Shown here one piece after another: positions 27,237 through 37,004 of a stretch of 64,000 nucleotides of DNA (position 1 is its first letter; every line of letters starts with the position of its first letter). Source of the DNA: Siminovitchia thermophila (GTDB lineage Bacteria; Bacillota; Bacilli; Bacillales; Bacillaceae_C); contig NZ_JAFBFH010000013.1 in assembly GCF_016909185.1 (NCBI RefSeq), forward strand, positions 1-64,000, in the 5' to 3' direction. Position numbers and translations under genes: made by a program. The notes below the pieces were generated by a model, which worked only from the letters and a program-made list of their open reading frames with translations, was not told where the DNA came from and made no database searches.

Positions 27237-28438
27237 TGTTGGACTTTATCCTTTTTATGGATCGTGCTGTGCACTTCCGTCGGCAATCCCCAGAGCTTTA
27301 TGAAACCGACAGAGGCAGATTGGTCAAATTCATCATCCGCTGTATACGTAGCAAGTTTTTCATTGTAAAGCGAGTTCGGTGATTTTCTGCCTTCAACGAT
27401 CGCATGTCCTTTAAACAGCTTGACGCGTACCGTCCCATTGACATATTGCTGTGTTTCTTTCAAGAATGCTTGGAGTGCCGGTGTGAGCGGTGAGAACCAG
27501 AGACCATCATAAATAAGTTCTGTCAACTTCTTGCCGATCACAGGTTTGAAGTGGCCGATATCTTTTACAAGGGTCAAGTCTTCCAATTCCTTATGGGCGG
27601 TTAGTAGAGTAACGGCTCCGGGGCATTCGTACACTTCGCGGGACTTAATGCCGACAAGTCGATTTTCAACATGGTCGATTCTGCCGACACCATGCTTTCC
27701 GGCCAGCGTATTCAAGTGAAGGATCAATTCACTTAATGGGTATTTTTTTCCGTCAACCGCAACTGGTACGCCTTTTTCAAACTCAATTTCAATGACATCC
27801 GGTGTGTCCGGCGTATCTTCCAATGCTGCTGTCAATTCATACGCATTTTCTGGAGGTGCGGCCCACGGATCTTCCAAAATCCCGCATTCGTTGCTTCTTC
27901 CCCAAAGGTTTTGGTCAATGGAGAACGGGCTGTCCAAGTCAATTGGAATGGGGACACCTTTTTCTTTTGCATATTCAATTTCTTCTTCACGGGACCAGCT
28001 CCAATCACGGACAGGCGCCAATACTTCCAAGTTGGGGTTCAACGCTTTAATGGAAACTTCAAAACGGACCTGGTCGTTCCCTTTTCCTGTACATCCGTGA
28101 GCCACCGCATCCGCATTTTCTTTTTCAGCCACCTCCACAAGCTTTTTCGCGATTAGCGGTCTGGATAAAGCGGAAACGAGCGGATATTTGTTCTCGTACA
28201 AAGCATGCGCCTGAAGTGCGGGAAGCACATATTCATTGGCGAATTCTTCTTTTGCATCAATCATATAGCTTTTAACAGCGCCCATTGTCAAAGCTTTTTC
28301 TTTTACAAAATTCAAGTCTTTTCCCTCGCCGACATCGAGGCAACAGGCGACAACTTCATATCCTTGATCAATAAACCATTTTACTGCAACAGAGGTGTCC
28401 AACCCTCCGGAATAAGCGAGAACAACTTTCTTTTTCAC
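27233..28438 (-). CDS. argG: Argininosuccinate synthase
   Basis: ATP-dependent condensation of citrulline and aspartate. The PP-loop motif [17 protein letters not shown] is at the N-terminus and [12 protein letters not shown] at about residue 115. The frame is open to 28474, but GGAGG eight nt before GTG 28438 sets the start, giving 401 residues, the usual size. A consensus promoter lies at 28507-28535. The stretch 28470-28500 (CATGAATGTTTATAATTAATCAT) vaguely resembles an ArgR/AhrC box. Confidence 0.97.
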   Translation of the reverse strand: MKKKVVLAYSGGLDTSVAVKWFIDQGYEVVACCLDVGEGKDLNFVKEKALTMGAVKSYMIDAKEEFANEYVLPALQAHALYENKYPLVSALSRPLIAKKLVEVAEKENADAVAHGCTGKGNDQVRFEVSIKALNPNLEVLAPVRDWSWSREEEIEYAKEKGVPIPIDLDSPFSIDQNLWGRSNECGILEDPWAAPPENAYELTAALEDTPDTPDVIEIEFEKGVPVAVDGKKYPLSELILHLNTLAGKHGVGRIDHVENRLVGIKSREVYECPGAVTLLTAHKELEDLTLVKDIGHFKPVIGKKLTELIYDGLWFSPLTPALQAFLKETQQYVNGTVRVKLFKGHAIVEGRKSPNSLYNEKLATYTADDEFDQSASVGFIKLWGLPTEVHSTIHKKDKVQQ

Positions 28439-28506
28439 ACAAAAAACCTCCGTTTGGGGTGTATAGTTATACATGAATGTTTATAATTAATCATTTAATA
28501 TAAGAG

Positions 28507-28535
28507 ATAATAACACACATTTCGCTATTGTACAA
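28507..28535 (-). promoter_or_regulatory. Sigma-A promoter of argGH
   Basis: Minus-strand TTGTAC (28530-28535), 17-nt spacer, TATTAT (28507-28512). The predicted RNA start is near 28500, about 60 nt before the GTG. Confidence 0.6.
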
Positions 28536-28565
28536 TACTTATTCATCATTATGTATAAAAATAAT

Positions 28566-28600
28566 AACAGGGACTCACCGAAAAATCGGGTAGTCCCTGC
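28566..28600 (-). terminator. Terminator of the moaB operon
   Basis: Minus-strand hairpin with stem CAGGGACTACCCGA/TCGGTGAGTCCCTG, immediately after the moaB stop, followed by a T-rich stretch. Confidence 0.75.
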
Positions 28601-28602
28601 CA

Positions 28603-29109
28603 TTATTTTTGTATTTCCCTGATGATATGTCCCAATTCGTTCAAAATTAATTTTTTCATAGCCAGCTTGACGGCACCGCTTGATCCAGGGGTGATAAATA
28701 CAGCTTTATCTTGGCATACGCCTGCCGCCGCTCTTGACAGCATGGCAGCAGAGCCAATATCCTCCGTATAGCTGATCATTCGAAACAACTCGCCAAAACC
28801 GACAATTTCTTTATCAAATAACGGAACGAGCGTTTCAATCGTGACGTCTCGTTTGGCTATTCCCGTCCCGCCATTGACAATGACGGCTTGTACTTCTGGC
28901 TGCCGGATGGCATTGACGAATGCCGCTTGAATAGTCTCTCCGTCATCTTTGGCCATTTCATAATACTCAATAGAATGCCCGTGTGCTTGTAAGAGTTCTT
29001 TTATTAACTTTCCGCTTTTATCCGTCTCTTCCGTTCTTGTGTCACTGACTGTGATAACAGCACAGCGGACTGAGCGCGGCGCTTCTTTTTTATGCTCATG
29101 GACACTCAT
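28603..29109 (-). CDS. moaB: Molybdenum cofactor biosynthesis protein MoaB
   Basis: MoaB/MogA-type protein of 168 residues that binds molybdopterin. Family motifs: AVITVSDTRTEETDKSGKL near the start, VNGGTGIAKRDVTIETL and FITPGSSGAVKLAM. The ATG overlaps the stop of the EcsC-family gene by 4 nt. No other molybdenum cofactor genes are nearby, as in B. subtilis, where moaB is likewise next to ackA. Confidence 0.95.
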   Translation of the reverse strand: MSVHEHKKEAPRSVRCAVITVSDTRTEETDKSGKLIKELLQAHGHSIEYYEMAKDDGETIQAAFVNAIRQPEVQAVIVNGGTGIAKRDVTIETLVPLFDKEIVGFGELFRMISYTEDIGSAAMLSRAAAGVCQDKAVFITPGSSGAVKLAMKKLILNELGHIIREIQK

Positions 29110-29948
29110 AGTTCTCCGCCGCCTTTTTGAAGCAAATGTTTATATTGGTAATACTTTAAAGCAAATTCAGTAATATTTCTAGTCGTCCTGTAGTTGATGC
29201 CCGCACCGATCAGCATGGAAAGAAACGGCTGGCCGGATATTTTTTTCTTGGCAAACATGACAATCAACGCTGTTTTTAAAACTTGTTTCATTGGCTCGTC
29301 AATCCAAGACTGGTCCGTCACTCGTTCGGGAATGTCGTAGTAATATTCCTCTCCCTCTTTTTTCAAGTCGTTCATCAGATCTTCCCAGCCGAACATTTTA
29401 AGGCGGTTCGGCATAATGGCTGTGTGGTATACTTTCAATGTTTCAAGGAGGCCGGCGGGGGACTGGACATTATAACCGAATGACATCGCGGTCAACTGGA
29501 TGGCTCGCAGGTTAATGACGAGCATGGCCAGAAAATCGCTGCTCACCCATATGGCTTTCCCTGATCCGGTCATACCGCCTTGGATGAGGGAGTATAATCT
29601 GTGTCTTGCCGCCTGCTGTTCTGCCAAATACGTCAGCTTGTCTACAGAAAGCCTTCTCAAATCGGCTAATGTTTCGATGTCTCCGCTCATTGACCTGGCA
29701 ACACTCAAGATTTTTTTAGGCGCTTCGGACTGCAATTGCGATCCCCGAAGCAATGAATTTAAATGGAAAAGCCATCCATCCACTTTTTCAAAAAATTGAA
29801 TTTGCAATGAATCAGGCAATAATGAAAAGACTTGGTCTATCCATTTATCGTATGCGTTCTCAAAATCGGTCGGTTCATGTTCAAACATTGATTGCCGCCA
29901 TTCTTGCAACTCTTCCCAAACGACTGCTTCCCTTTTTGTCCAATCCAT
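29106..29948 (-). CDS. EcsC family protein
   Basis: Protein of about 280 residues similar to EcsC of the B. subtilis Ecs ABC system and to peptidase-like EcsC proteins; biochemical role unknown. A weakly hydrophobic centre (WVSSDFLAMLVINLRAIQLT) may contact the membrane. Two ATGs are in frame; GAAGGG fits the second (29948, MDWTKREA) better than the first (29957). It sits between ackA and moaB and overlaps moaB. Confidence 0.8.
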   Translation of the reverse strand: MDWTKREAVVWEELQEWRQSMFEHEPTDFENAYDKWIDQVFSLLPDSLQIQFFEKVDGWLFHLNSLLRGSQLQSEAPKKILSVARSMSGDIETLADLRRLSVDKLTYLAEQQAARHRLYSLIQGGMTGSGKAIWVSSDFLAMLVINLRAIQLTAMSFGYNVQSPAGLLETLKVYHTAIMPNRLKMFGWEDLMNDLKKEGEEYYYDIPERVTDQSWIDEPMKQVLKTALIVMFAKKKISGQPFLSMLIGAGINYRTTRNITEFALKYYQYKHLLQKGGGEL

Positions 29949-30016
29949 TGCAATCATCCCTTCATCGTTTTATTCTTAAGTATAAAAAAGTAAGAGTAAA
30001 AACACAAAAAATAGAT

Positions 30017-31207
30017 TCAGTGAATTACTAGACGCATTACATCGCGCGCAATCATGAGCTCTTCATTTGTCGGTATGACAAGAACTTTTACCGGCGAATG
30101 CGGATAATTTAGAAAAGCCTCTTTGCCGCGGATTTTATTTAAATCCGGGTCCCAATACACACCCATAAATTGAAGGCCGCTTAACACCTTCGCGCGGATC
30201 ACATCGCTGTTCTCCCCGATTCCCGCGGTAAAAATGATCGCATCCACCCCCGACATGCGGGCGGCATAAGATCCCAAGTATTTATGAATACGGTCAGCAA
30301 ATATGTCCAATGCCAGTTCTGCGCGGTGATTTCCTCTGCCTGCTTCCAATTCAATATCGCGAAGGTCGCTTGAAAAACCGGAAACACCAAGCAGACCGGA
30401 TTTTTTATTTAAAATATCCAAGATTTCGTCTGCGGACTTCCCTGTTTTTTCCATTAAGTAGGGGATTAGCGCGGGGTCGATATTTCCTGACCTTGTTCCC
30501 ATCGTCACCCCGGCGAGCGGCGTGAACCCCATCGACGTGTCGATCGACTTTCCTCCTTTGATGGCGGCGATGCTCGCTCCATTTCCAAGATGGCAGGAAA
30601 TGAGGCGAAGCTGTTCAAGGGGCCTTCCAAGAAGCTCAGCCGCCCGCTGTGATACATACTTATGCGATGTTCCATGAAAGCCATATTTTCGAATGCCATA
30701 TTTTTGGTAATACTCGTATGGAAGACTGTATAAATAGGAGCTTTCGGGCATAGTTTGGTGAAATGCCGTATCAAAAACAGCAACCTGCGGCACAGAGGGA
30801 AGGGCTTTTTGACATTCTTTTATCCCGACAATATTGGCCGGATTATGCAATGGAGCAAGTTCTATCAGTTGCTCCATTTTTTCTAACGTTTTTGGTGTTA
30901 TGGGCACTGAATCATGAAAGATTTCTCCGCCGTGCACAACCCGGTGGCCAATCCCGCCCACCTCTTCCGGGGAGTTAATCGCCCCATTCGCCATCATACG
31001 GTCAAGCAAAAGCTTTATCGCCGCTTCATGATTGGGAATATCTGCTTTTTCCTTCAGCCTTTCTCCTTCAATCGTCATGGCCACCAGACCGTTGGGCAGG
31101 CCGATTCTTTCTATCAGCCCCTTCCCTATCACTTTCTCCTCCGGCATATCGAAAAGCTGAAACTTAATCGAAGAGCTGCCCGCATTAACAGCAATTACTT
31201 TAGCCAA
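30017..31207 (-). CDS. ackA: Acetate kinase
   Basis: Converts acetyl phosphate and ADP to acetate and ATP in overflow metabolism. Length 396, the usual size. The N-terminal signature [19 protein letters not shown] and [14 protein letters not shown] are complete, as is the ASKHA motif [15 protein letters not shown]. The start is TTG 31207 with AAAGGATG upstream. B. subtilis has the same neighbours, ytxK upstream and moaB downstream. Confidence 0.97.
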   Translation of the reverse strand: MAKVIAVNAGSSSIKFQLFDMPEEKVIGKGLIERIGLPNGLVAMTIEGERLKEKADIPNHEAAIKLLLDRMMANGAINSPEEVGGIGHRVVHGGEIFHDSVPITPKTLEKMEQLIELAPLHNPANIVGIKECQKALPSVPQVAVFDTAFHQTMPESSYLYSLPYEYYQKYGIRKYGFHGTSHKYVSQRAAELLGRPLEQLRLISCHLGNGASIAAIKGGKSIDTSMGFTPLAGVTMGTRSGNIDPALIPYLMEKTGKSADEILDILNKKSGLLGVSGFSSDLRDIELEAGRGNHRAELALDIFADRIHKYLGSYAARMSGVDAIIFTAGIGENSDVIRAKVLSGLQFMGVYWDPDLNKIRGKEAFLNYPHSPVKVLVIPTNEELMIARDVMRLVIH

Positions 31208-31237
31208 TAAAAATCATCCTTTAGCGGTCTGTTTATT

Positions 31238-32227
31238 TTATTTGTTTTCCTGAAACCATTTTTCCATCTTAACCAATATTTTGTCCAATGCTTCTTTATT
31301 GGACAGCTTTGGAAGAGCAGCCAAGAGCACTTCTTGGGGCGGCTTAATCCCAGGTTTCTTTTTTTGAATGATAAAAATGCTCTTTGCCGCCTGACTATTC
31401 GCGAACATGGAAAACGGCAATTGCAAGACTGCCTGAATGTAAGCTGTTTCTTTTAAGAATTGCTTCAGTTTTGGCGCTTCTTTTGTTTCAAATAAATCGT
31501 TTGGAATAAGGAAAAATAAATATCCTCCCGGCTTCGTATAGTTAAGTCCCTGCTCAATGAAGAGATGATGGGCATAAGAATGGCCTTCATCACTTTTTAA
31601 AGTAAATTCCGCAGCTCGTTCATCATTTGGATAGTAGCCCACTGGCAAGTCGCAGACAACGGCATCAACCGGATCGATCAACAAAGGGCCAAGCCCATCT
31701 TGATGGAATAACTCGATCGGATGCATCAACAGATTTGCTCCGGTGTATGCCAGCCTGATCAAAATATCGTCTACCTCGACGGCATAAGCATGCATGTTCA
31801 CGTCCGGTGCTTTTTTATTTAAAATGGTTGTCAGTAAGTTGCCTGTCCCGGCGGCATGATCGAGAAGCCGAATTTCATTTTTCCCATTCATAAATTTTGG
31901 AAGCAGATAGCTGATAAAATATCCGATGGTGTCCGGTGTCATTTGATGGTTTTGCTGGACATGGTTCTTCATACCTTTTAAAATGGCAAATTGGTATGCC
32001 TTGCGGATTTCTTCGTTATGGTAGGCTGAAAGCTGAATCTCTGAATACTTTTTCGCCAATCTTTTTTCAGTCAGCTCGCTCAGTTCAGCTTGCATAACCT
32101 TTTGGTGAAACAGGTTATCCCCTGTTTCAGCAAGAGCTTCCAAATAGGTGCACTTTAATTCTTCTTGTAATATTTCAGTTGTTTCATTGATCACTTCAAA
32201 CAGTTTTTCGATTGGAAATGTTTTCAA
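31238..32227 (-). CDS. ytxK: Class I SAM-dependent methyltransferase YtxK
   Basis: DNA/rRNA N-methylase-like protein of 329 residues. SAM motif I is LDHAAGTGNLLTTIL, and the catalytic-type motif IV is DLPVGYYP (DPPY-like). An N-terminal helical domain of about 100 residues precedes it. The start is TTG 32227 behind GGGAGGT. It precedes ackA as in B. subtilis ytxK. The substrate is unknown. Confidence 0.9.
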   Translation of the reverse strand: MKTFPIEKLFEVINETTEILQEELKCTYLEALAETGDNLFHQKVMQAELSELTEKRLAKKYSEIQLSAYHNEEIRKAYQFAILKGMKNHVQQNHQMTPDTIGYFISYLLPKFMNGKNEIRLLDHAAGTGNLLTTILNKKAPDVNMHAYAVEVDDILIRLAYTGANLLMHPIELFHQDGLGPLLIDPVDAVVCDLPVGYYPNDERAAEFTLKSDEGHSYAHHLFIEQGLNYTKPGGYLFFLIPNDLFETKEAPKLKQFLKETAYIQAVLQLPFSMFANSQAAKSIFIIQKKKPGIKPPQEVLLAALPKLSNKEALDKILVKMEKWFQENK

Positions 32228-32355
32228 CGTTCTACCTCCCGCGACAAACTACTCTTACTTATTTTATCTTTGCAACGTCTTGTTAACAAGGATTTGCTGT
32301 TTCGCTAATATATTTTCAATTTGGCCACTGACTTAGAAGGTCATTGCCGTGAAAG

Positions 32356-32379
32356 AAAAAAATCCCCTTACCGGGGATT
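32356..32379 (-). terminator. Terminator of tpx
   Basis: Stem AATCCCC/GGGGATT with a short loop and seven T on the minus strand, about ten nt after the tpx stop. Confidence 0.8.
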
Positions 32380-32387
32380 AGATCTTG

Positions 32388-32882
32388 TTACTTCGCATTT
32401 TTTACTGCTTCGATGGCAGCTTCGTAATCAGGATGATCGGTTACTTCACTAACATATTCTGCATAAGCTATTTGATTATTGCTGTCGATGACGAATACGC
32501 TGCGGGCAAGAAGCCTGAATTCTTTTATGACAACCCCGTAGGCTTGTCCAAAAGACAGGTCACGGTGGTCTGAAAAAATCTTGGCGTCGTCAAGGCCATT
32601 TTCCTGGGCCCATCGTTTTTGGGCAAACGGCAAGTCTGCAGAAATGGTTAAAACAGTCGCATTTTTAAGGGCTGTTTCTTCATTAAAACGTTTTGTTTGT
32701 ACCGCGCATACTCCCGTATCCACGGATGGAACAACACTGATGACGCGCACGCCGCTAAAATCGCTCAACTTCACTTCTGACAAGTCTTGGGCCAAAACGG
32801 TAAAATCAGGTGCTGCATCTCCCGGTTTGACTGGATTTCCATCAAGTGTAACCGGATTGCCGCCAAATGTCACTGCTGGCAT
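32388..32882 (-). CDS. tpx: Thiol peroxidase, resolving cysteine absent
   Basis: Atypical 2-Cys peroxiredoxin family protein that reduces peroxides through thioredoxin. The peroxidatic Cys is in SVDTGVCAVQTKRFNE. The place where family members carry the resolving Cys (ADLPFAQKRWC) reads ADLPFAQKRWAQENG here, and the protein has only one cysteine in total. It would have to act as a 1-Cys enzyme or use another thiol. GGGGG spacing favours the third codon (32882) over ATG 32888. Between ytxK and ytfJ as in B. subtilis. Confidence 0.95.
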   Translation of the reverse strand: MPAVTFGGNPVTLDGNPVKPGDAAPDFTVLAQDLSEVKLSDFSGVRVISVVPSVDTGVCAVQTKRFNEETALKNATVLTISADLPFAQKRWAQENGLDDAKIFSDHRDLSFGQAYGVVIKEFRLLARSVFVIDSNNQIAYAEYVSEVTDHPDYEAAIEAVKNAK

Positions 32883-32963
32883 AAACATTCCCCCTTGTCG
32901 ATTATATCTCCCATCATGATGGATTTTATTCGAAATGGCAAGGAAAAAGATGCCAGAAAAAAA

Positions 32964-33428
32964 CTAAATATGATAATCCAATCTTTTATCCTTTTGGTCA
33001 TGTTTTTCATCGGAAGAATGCTTGTTCTTGGCAGATTGACTGTTTTTCATAAACCATTGGACTTTTTCGATCGCCGCGGGAGCCATATCCATCATTTTTT
33101 CAAGCAGATGAGTATTCTGTTCAAGGTGAAGCATATTGACGCCATCGGAATTGACGACCAAAAAGGCAATAGGCGTGATGGACACTCCCCCGCCGCTTCC
33201 ACCGCCAAACGGCAGGTCTGTCGACTCCTCATCATAACCTCCTCCCGATTTGCTTCCTGCCGAAAATTCGCTTCCTCCCATGGCAAACCCGAACCCTACT
33301 TTAGAAACTGTTAAAATCACACCGCCATCAGGAATTTCAACCGGATCGCCGATGATCGTGTTCACATCGATCATTTCCTTTAGATTCTCCATGGCCGTTG
33401 TCATTACACCTTTGATTGGATGTTCCAT
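32964..33428 (-). CDS. ytfJ: Spore protein GerW/YtfJ
   Basis: Sporulation protein of 154 residues needed in B. subtilis for germination with certain nutrients. It has the YtfJ layout: MEHPIKGVMTTAMENLKEMI at the start, VEIPDGGVILTVSKV, then the glycine-rich core GGGSGGGVSITPIAFLVV and a basic tail. The frame is open to 33581 because it runs through ytfI; GGGAGG sets the start at 33428. The ytfI reading frame overlaps its first 30 codons. Confidence 0.93.
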   Translation of the reverse strand: MEHPIKGVMTTAMENLKEMIDVNTIIGDPVEIPDGGVILTVSKVGFGFAMGGSEFSAGSKSGGGYDEESTDLPFGGGSGGGVSITPIAFLVVNSDGVNMLHLEQNTHLLEKMMDMAPAAIEKVQWFMKNSQSAKNKHSSDEKHDQKDKRLDYHI

Positions 33429-34026
33429 CATCTGTCCTCCCATTTTGTAACTTTTTCCGTTGTAAATATAGTTGCAGTATCGTCCATATAGCTTTTCCTG
33501 TCCGGATCGATACCATACATGAAAGGTTCGTTTTCGCTGAGTAGGATTGAAAAGAAGGATCAAGGGAGATTTCCGGCTCACATTTCATGCAGGATAAGCT
33601 TTTAAGCCAGGCGGAAGCCGTCCCTTTTAAAGCCCAAACAGCACCGGACAAAACCCCTGTTGCGGCAGCATCATTCAAGCCGACGCTGGAATGCCAAACG
33701 AACCGGTGAATTTGTATCTTCGGAAACTGCTTCCATAAAAAAGACTTAATCCCTTTCATTTTTTCAACATTGGCTTCATCCTTTATTTTTTCCCGGAAAC
33801 GAAAAACCTCTTCCGCCGTTTTGTTTTCTTTCAACTTTTCAGCAAGCTTTTTAAGATCAACATTTCTATTGATCCGAATGAGTCCGTATAAAAAACGTAT
33901 TTGAATGGATAAGATGCACTTGGAAACATCCGCGCTCAACTGTAATGAAACTTTTATATTGGATAACAGGATGAAAATGACCAACAAGCCTGCCACCATC
34001 ATCGCTGTAATCAAAACCGTACCCAT
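33337..34026 (-). CDS. ytfI: DUF2953 family protein YtfI
   Basis: Membrane-anchored protein with one N-terminal helix (residues about 5-22) and a DUF2953 body (AAATGVLSGAVWALKGT; CEPEISLDPSFQ). ATG 34026 follows GGAGGT. The family normally ends near RTGKAIWTILQLYL; here the frame continues about 45 residues further and overlaps ytfJ by 92 nt, with a low-complexity tail. The extension may be real or the result of a lost stop. In B. subtilis the pair is expressed during sporulation. Confidence 0.85.
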   Translation of the reverse strand: MGTVLITAMMVAGLLVIFILLSNIKVSLQLSADVSKCILSIQIRFLYGLIRINRNVDLKKLAEKLKENKTAEEVFRFREKIKDEANVEKMKGIKSFLWKQFPKIQIHRFVWHSSVGLNDAAATGVLSGAVWALKGTASAWLKSLSCMKCEPEISLDPSFQSYSAKTNLSCMVSIRTGKAIWTILQLYLQRKKLQNGRTDDGTSNQRCNDNGHGESKGNDRCEHDHRRSG

Positions 34027-34057
34027 AAGCTACCTCCGGCATCAGTTTTGCCGTATG

Positions 34058-34093
34058 AAAAAAAAAATAAACCTGCCTCTTTATAGGCAGGTT
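34058..34093 (-). terminator. Intrinsic terminator upstream of ytfI
   Basis: Stem AACCTGCCT/AGGCAGGTT followed on the minus strand by a run of ten T. It ends RNA coming from yteJ and the repeat region, separating it from ytfIJ. Confidence 0.8.
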
Positions 34094-34185
34094 ATTGAAA
34101 AACCCTCGAAAGCTTAAGCACGGCAAATCCATTCGCCGTTTTGGAGAGATTTTATATTTTTTCCCATTTCATATCGACGTTCGGG

Positions 34186-34500
34186 CGTTACGATCGTCTT
34201 TTGTGAGTTACGCCCTACTTGTGGGATTTGCGCATCCTCTTACTCGAGACTTTGGAAATTACGATCCATTTTGCAAATTATACTTGCAACTTGTGGGAAT
34301 TACCTTGTGCGACTTACTTGCAACTTGCAAGAATTACTATCCACTTTTTTTGAGTTACTCGTACTTTTTGGATATTACTAGCCACTTTTGCCAGTTACTC
34401 GAGACTTTGGATATTACTAGCCACTTTTACCAGTTACTCGCGGCTTTGGAATTACAATCCATTTTTACGATTACTTGCAACTTGAAAAAATTTCCATCCA
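34186..34500. repeat. Degenerate 20-22-bp tandem repeat, RTTACT(A/C)G..ACTTTTG type
   Basis: The words ATTAC or GTTAC recur about fifteen times at 19-23-bp steps, each followed by a variable tract ending in ACTTTTG- or ACTTGTGG-like sequence. Two adjacent double units (ATTACTAGCCACTTTT-CCAGTTACTCG) are nearly identical at 34374-34441. The plus strand is open for 144 codons but has no ribosome site. It fills most of the gap between ytfI and yteJ. Confidence 0.75.
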
Positions 34501-34576
34501 CTTTTCATCTAGCCCATATTTCGATTTAACTCGTTCTTTTTGAGCAATTCCTATGCAGTTAGAATCTAACCTTGCC

Positions 34577-35047
34577 CTACTCATAGGCAGGTTTCATCGT
34601 GTTGGAACGCTCGTGTATAACGGTTGTCTCGGCAAACAAATCATGCAGTGCCTGTTTCTTTGGCGTGAAAGCGGCTATTACATACAAGATCTGAAAAGTG
34701 GCAGAAATATAACGTCCGATCCATTCCCGAAAAATAACCGTTGTCCAGCTTAATTCCCGATCGTTGAGGGGGACGACTTTTAATCCAAAGACCATTTTTC
34801 CAAGTGTCTGGCCAAAAAACTTTGTCATCAAAATAAAATATACATAAAATACGACAGCCGTTGTGATATTAATGGGTGTAAAAATCCCACTCGCGTCTAA
34901 TGAAAGATCGAGAAGGCGAAAAATCGGCTTGATTAAGATGCCATTGATACCGGCGATCACAAGCAAGTCAAGTAAATAAGCCCAAAACCGCATCCAAAAT
35001 CCGCCATATTCCCATGCTGCCGTCTTGTCAGGTTGCAGTTCATCCAT
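34577..35047 (-). CDS. yteJ: RDD family membrane protein YteJ
   Basis: Protein of 156 residues with the RDD domain: WMRFWAYLLDLLVIAGINGI opens it (R and D of the motif), followed by TLGKMVFGLKVVPL and two further membrane helices. Transport role proposed for the family, substrate unknown. It follows sppA by 15 nt and is co-transcribed with it, as in B. subtilis. Confidence 0.9.
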   Translation of the reverse strand: MDELQPDKTAAWEYGGFWMRFWAYLLDLLVIAGINGILIKPIFRLLDLSLDASGIFTPINITTAVVFYVYFILMTKFFGQTLGKMVFGLKVVPLNDRELSWTTVIFREWIGRYISATFQILYVIAAFTPKKQALHDLFAETTVIHERSNTMKPAYE

Positions 35048-35062
35048 TCATTGCCACCTCCC

Positions 35063-36064
35063 TTATTGCGTGTATAAATACATGAGCCGCGGTGAATTTG
35101 GACGATTCAAGGCGTGGAGAAGCTCATTTACCCCAGATGTTCCTGATAATTTTTGGGCTGCCACGCTGAAAAACGATCCAAAGCCGGCGTCGGAAGTAAA
35201 TCGAATTACTTCGGCACCTTGCAGTTTATGGTCTTTTTTCATTCTTTCAATCGCATCTTCACTATAACCGAACTCGTCTATCAGATTTAATTCCTTCGCC
35301 TGATAACCGTCATATATGCGGCCATCGGCGATTTTCCGGACTTCGTCCTCAGACATGCCCCGCCCATCAGCAATGACCTTGACAAAGCCGTTGTACGAGT
35401 TTTCTATCATGCTTTGAAGGATCTGGGCTTCTTCATCTGTCATTTCTCTCGACGGACTCATAATATCTTTAAATTTGCCGCTTTTGATCGTTTTATAGTC
35501 GATACCGACCTTATCAGCCAATTCGCTATAATTTAAGCTTTGCATGATCACACCGAGAGAACCGGTGATCGTTTCAGGAGTTGCGAAAATTTTATCAGCA
35601 GATGCTGATATATAATATCCTCCAGATGCAGCCATAGAGCCCATCGATACATAAACGGGCTTTTTCGTCTCTTTTTGAATTTCGACTAATTTGTCATGAA
35701 TTTCAGCCGACTCTTTCGTACCGCCTCCTGGGGTGTTTACATTGAGAACGATTCCTTTGATACTGTCATCGTCTTTAACCTGATTTAATTGCTTCATAAA
35801 GTCTCTGTGAAAATATCCTTCCGACATGAAGGAAGGTGCTTCACCTGTATCCTGAATAACCCCATCCACATTTAAAACAGCAATCCGCTTCATGGGATCT
35901 CCAGACTCCATAACTTCTTCGCTGAACGTCTGGGTTGCCAGAAAATTTTCCTTAAACATTTTCTTAAAATCGCCAAAGAAAAAAGCACTGGCCATGTTCA
36001 TTATAATGGACACAAAAAATATACCCGCCGCAATACCAAGTGCGGCCCACCTTTTTCCATTCAT
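35063..36064 (-). CDS. sppA: Signal peptide peptidase SppA
   Basis: Membrane-bound serine peptidase that degrades cleaved signal peptides. One N-terminal helix (residues about 5-25) anchors the protein. The nucleophile Ser lies in [14 protein letters not shown] and the general-base Lys in [12 protein letters not shown]. The frame opens at TTG 36082, but that codon belongs to the AAGGAGG ribosome site; ATG 36064 is the start, giving 333 residues. Followed by yteJ. Confidence 0.94.
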   Translation of the reverse strand: MNGKRWAALGIAAGIFFVSIIMNMASAFFFGDFKKMFKENFLATQTFSEEVMESGDPMKRIAVLNVDGVIQDTGEAPSFMSEGYFHRDFMKQLNQVKDDDSIKGIVLNVNTPGGGTKESAEIHDKLVEIQKETKKPVYVSMGSMAASGGYYISASADKIFATPETITGSLGVIMQSLNYSELADKVGIDYKTIKSGKFKDIMSPSREMTDEEAQILQSMIENSYNGFVKVIADGRGMSEDEVRKIADGRIYDGYQAKELNLIDEFGYSEDAIERMKKDHKLQGAEVIRFTSDAGFGSFFSVAAQKLSGTSGVNELLHALNRPNSPRLMYLYTQ

Positions 36065-36186
36065 TCGACTTCCTCCTTCCAATGATACATACGGATAAAG
36101 CTTTTAAAGGGTTTCACTTTCATGATAAACTTTATCAAAATAAGGAACATGAAGAAAGTGAAATGGGCGAAGGGAGAATTTACCAA

Positions 36187-36999
36187 ATGGTCCGGAAAAA
36201 AATATACTTTTTCTATAAGCATATTTTCTATCAAAACGACAAGGCAGCGAGCGCCAAAATAGCCGTTCTTCATGAAACGGCAGAAAGACACGGCTTTACA
36301 ATCGTTGAAAACGCTCGTGAAGCCAACATTATTGCCAGTATTGGGGGAGACGGGACTTTCCTGCAAGCCGTTCGGAAAACAGGATTCCGTCAAGATGCTC
36401 TTTATGTCGGAATTGATGACGACCGCTTCCGCGGTCTGTATTGCGACTTTCAAATAGATGATCTCCACGGAATGATCGATGCGATGACAATGGAGCAAAT
36501 CGAGGTAAGAAAATATCCTGTCATTAAAGTGGATATTGATGAAGAAGGCTCCTTTTATTGTTTGAATGAATTTACCATTCGCTCCACAATCATTAAAACA
36601 CTTGTACTGGACGTGTTTATAGACGGCTTTCATTTTGAAACATTCCGCGGGGACGGGATGATTATTGCTACACCGACAGGGAGCACCGCATATAACAAGT
36701 CAGTCAGGGGAGCCGTTGTCGATCCGCTCCTGCCCTGTCTCCAAGTAAGTGAAATGGCTTCCGTTAACAGCAATCGCTATCGAACGCTCGGATCCCCGTT
36801 CATATTAAGCAAAAACAGGACGTTGACCTTGAAAATAGCCCAAGGCGGAAATGAATATCCAACAATGGGCATGGACAATGAGGCTCTTAGCATCCAGCAT
36901 GTGAAAGAAGTTGATATTCAATTAAGCGACCGCTATATAAAAACAGTCAAACTGAAAAACAATTCTTTTTGGGAAAAAGTCAAAAGAACCTTTTTGTAA
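36187..36999 (+). CDS. nadK2: NAD kinase 2
   Basis: Phosphorylates NAD to NADP. It has 270 residues, as in the second NAD kinase of B. subtilis. Motifs: the GGDG diacylglycerol-kinase-like loop in ASIGGDGTFLQAVRKTGF, FRGDGMIIATPTGSTAYNKS and the conserved end NSFWEKVKRTFL. The frame is open from 36040, but the upstream residues have no family counterpart; GGGAG before ATG 36187 and alignment of MVRKKIYFFYK set the start. Diverges from sppA and ends 5 bp from the converging rarD gene. Confidence 0.93.
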   Translation: MVRKKIYFFYKHIFYQNDKAASAKIAVLHETAERHGFTIVENAREANIIASIGGDGTFLQAVRKTGFRQDALYVGIDDDRFRGLYCDFQIDDLHGMIDAMTMEQIEVRKYPVIKVDIDEEGSFYCLNEFTIRSTIIKTLVLDVFIDGFHFETFRGDGMIIATPTGSTAYNKSVRGAVVDPLLPCLQVSEMASVNSNRYRTLGSPFILSKNRTLTLKIAQGGNEYPTMGMDNEALSIQHVKEVDIQLSDRYIKTVKLKNNSFWEKVKRTFL

Positions 37000-37004
37000 G
37001 GATG

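Noticed and set aside
28470-28500. ArgR/AhrC box before argG as a separate feature
   Set aside because: Only part of the consensus is matched; mentioned under argG but not listed.
32388-32888. ATG at 32888 as tpx start
   Set aside because: It is only two nt from GGGGG; the ATG two codons later has proper spacing.
34095-34529. 144-codon plus-strand ORF over the TTAC repeat
   Set aside because: The frame is open only because the repeat lacks stops; repetitive peptide, no ribosome site.
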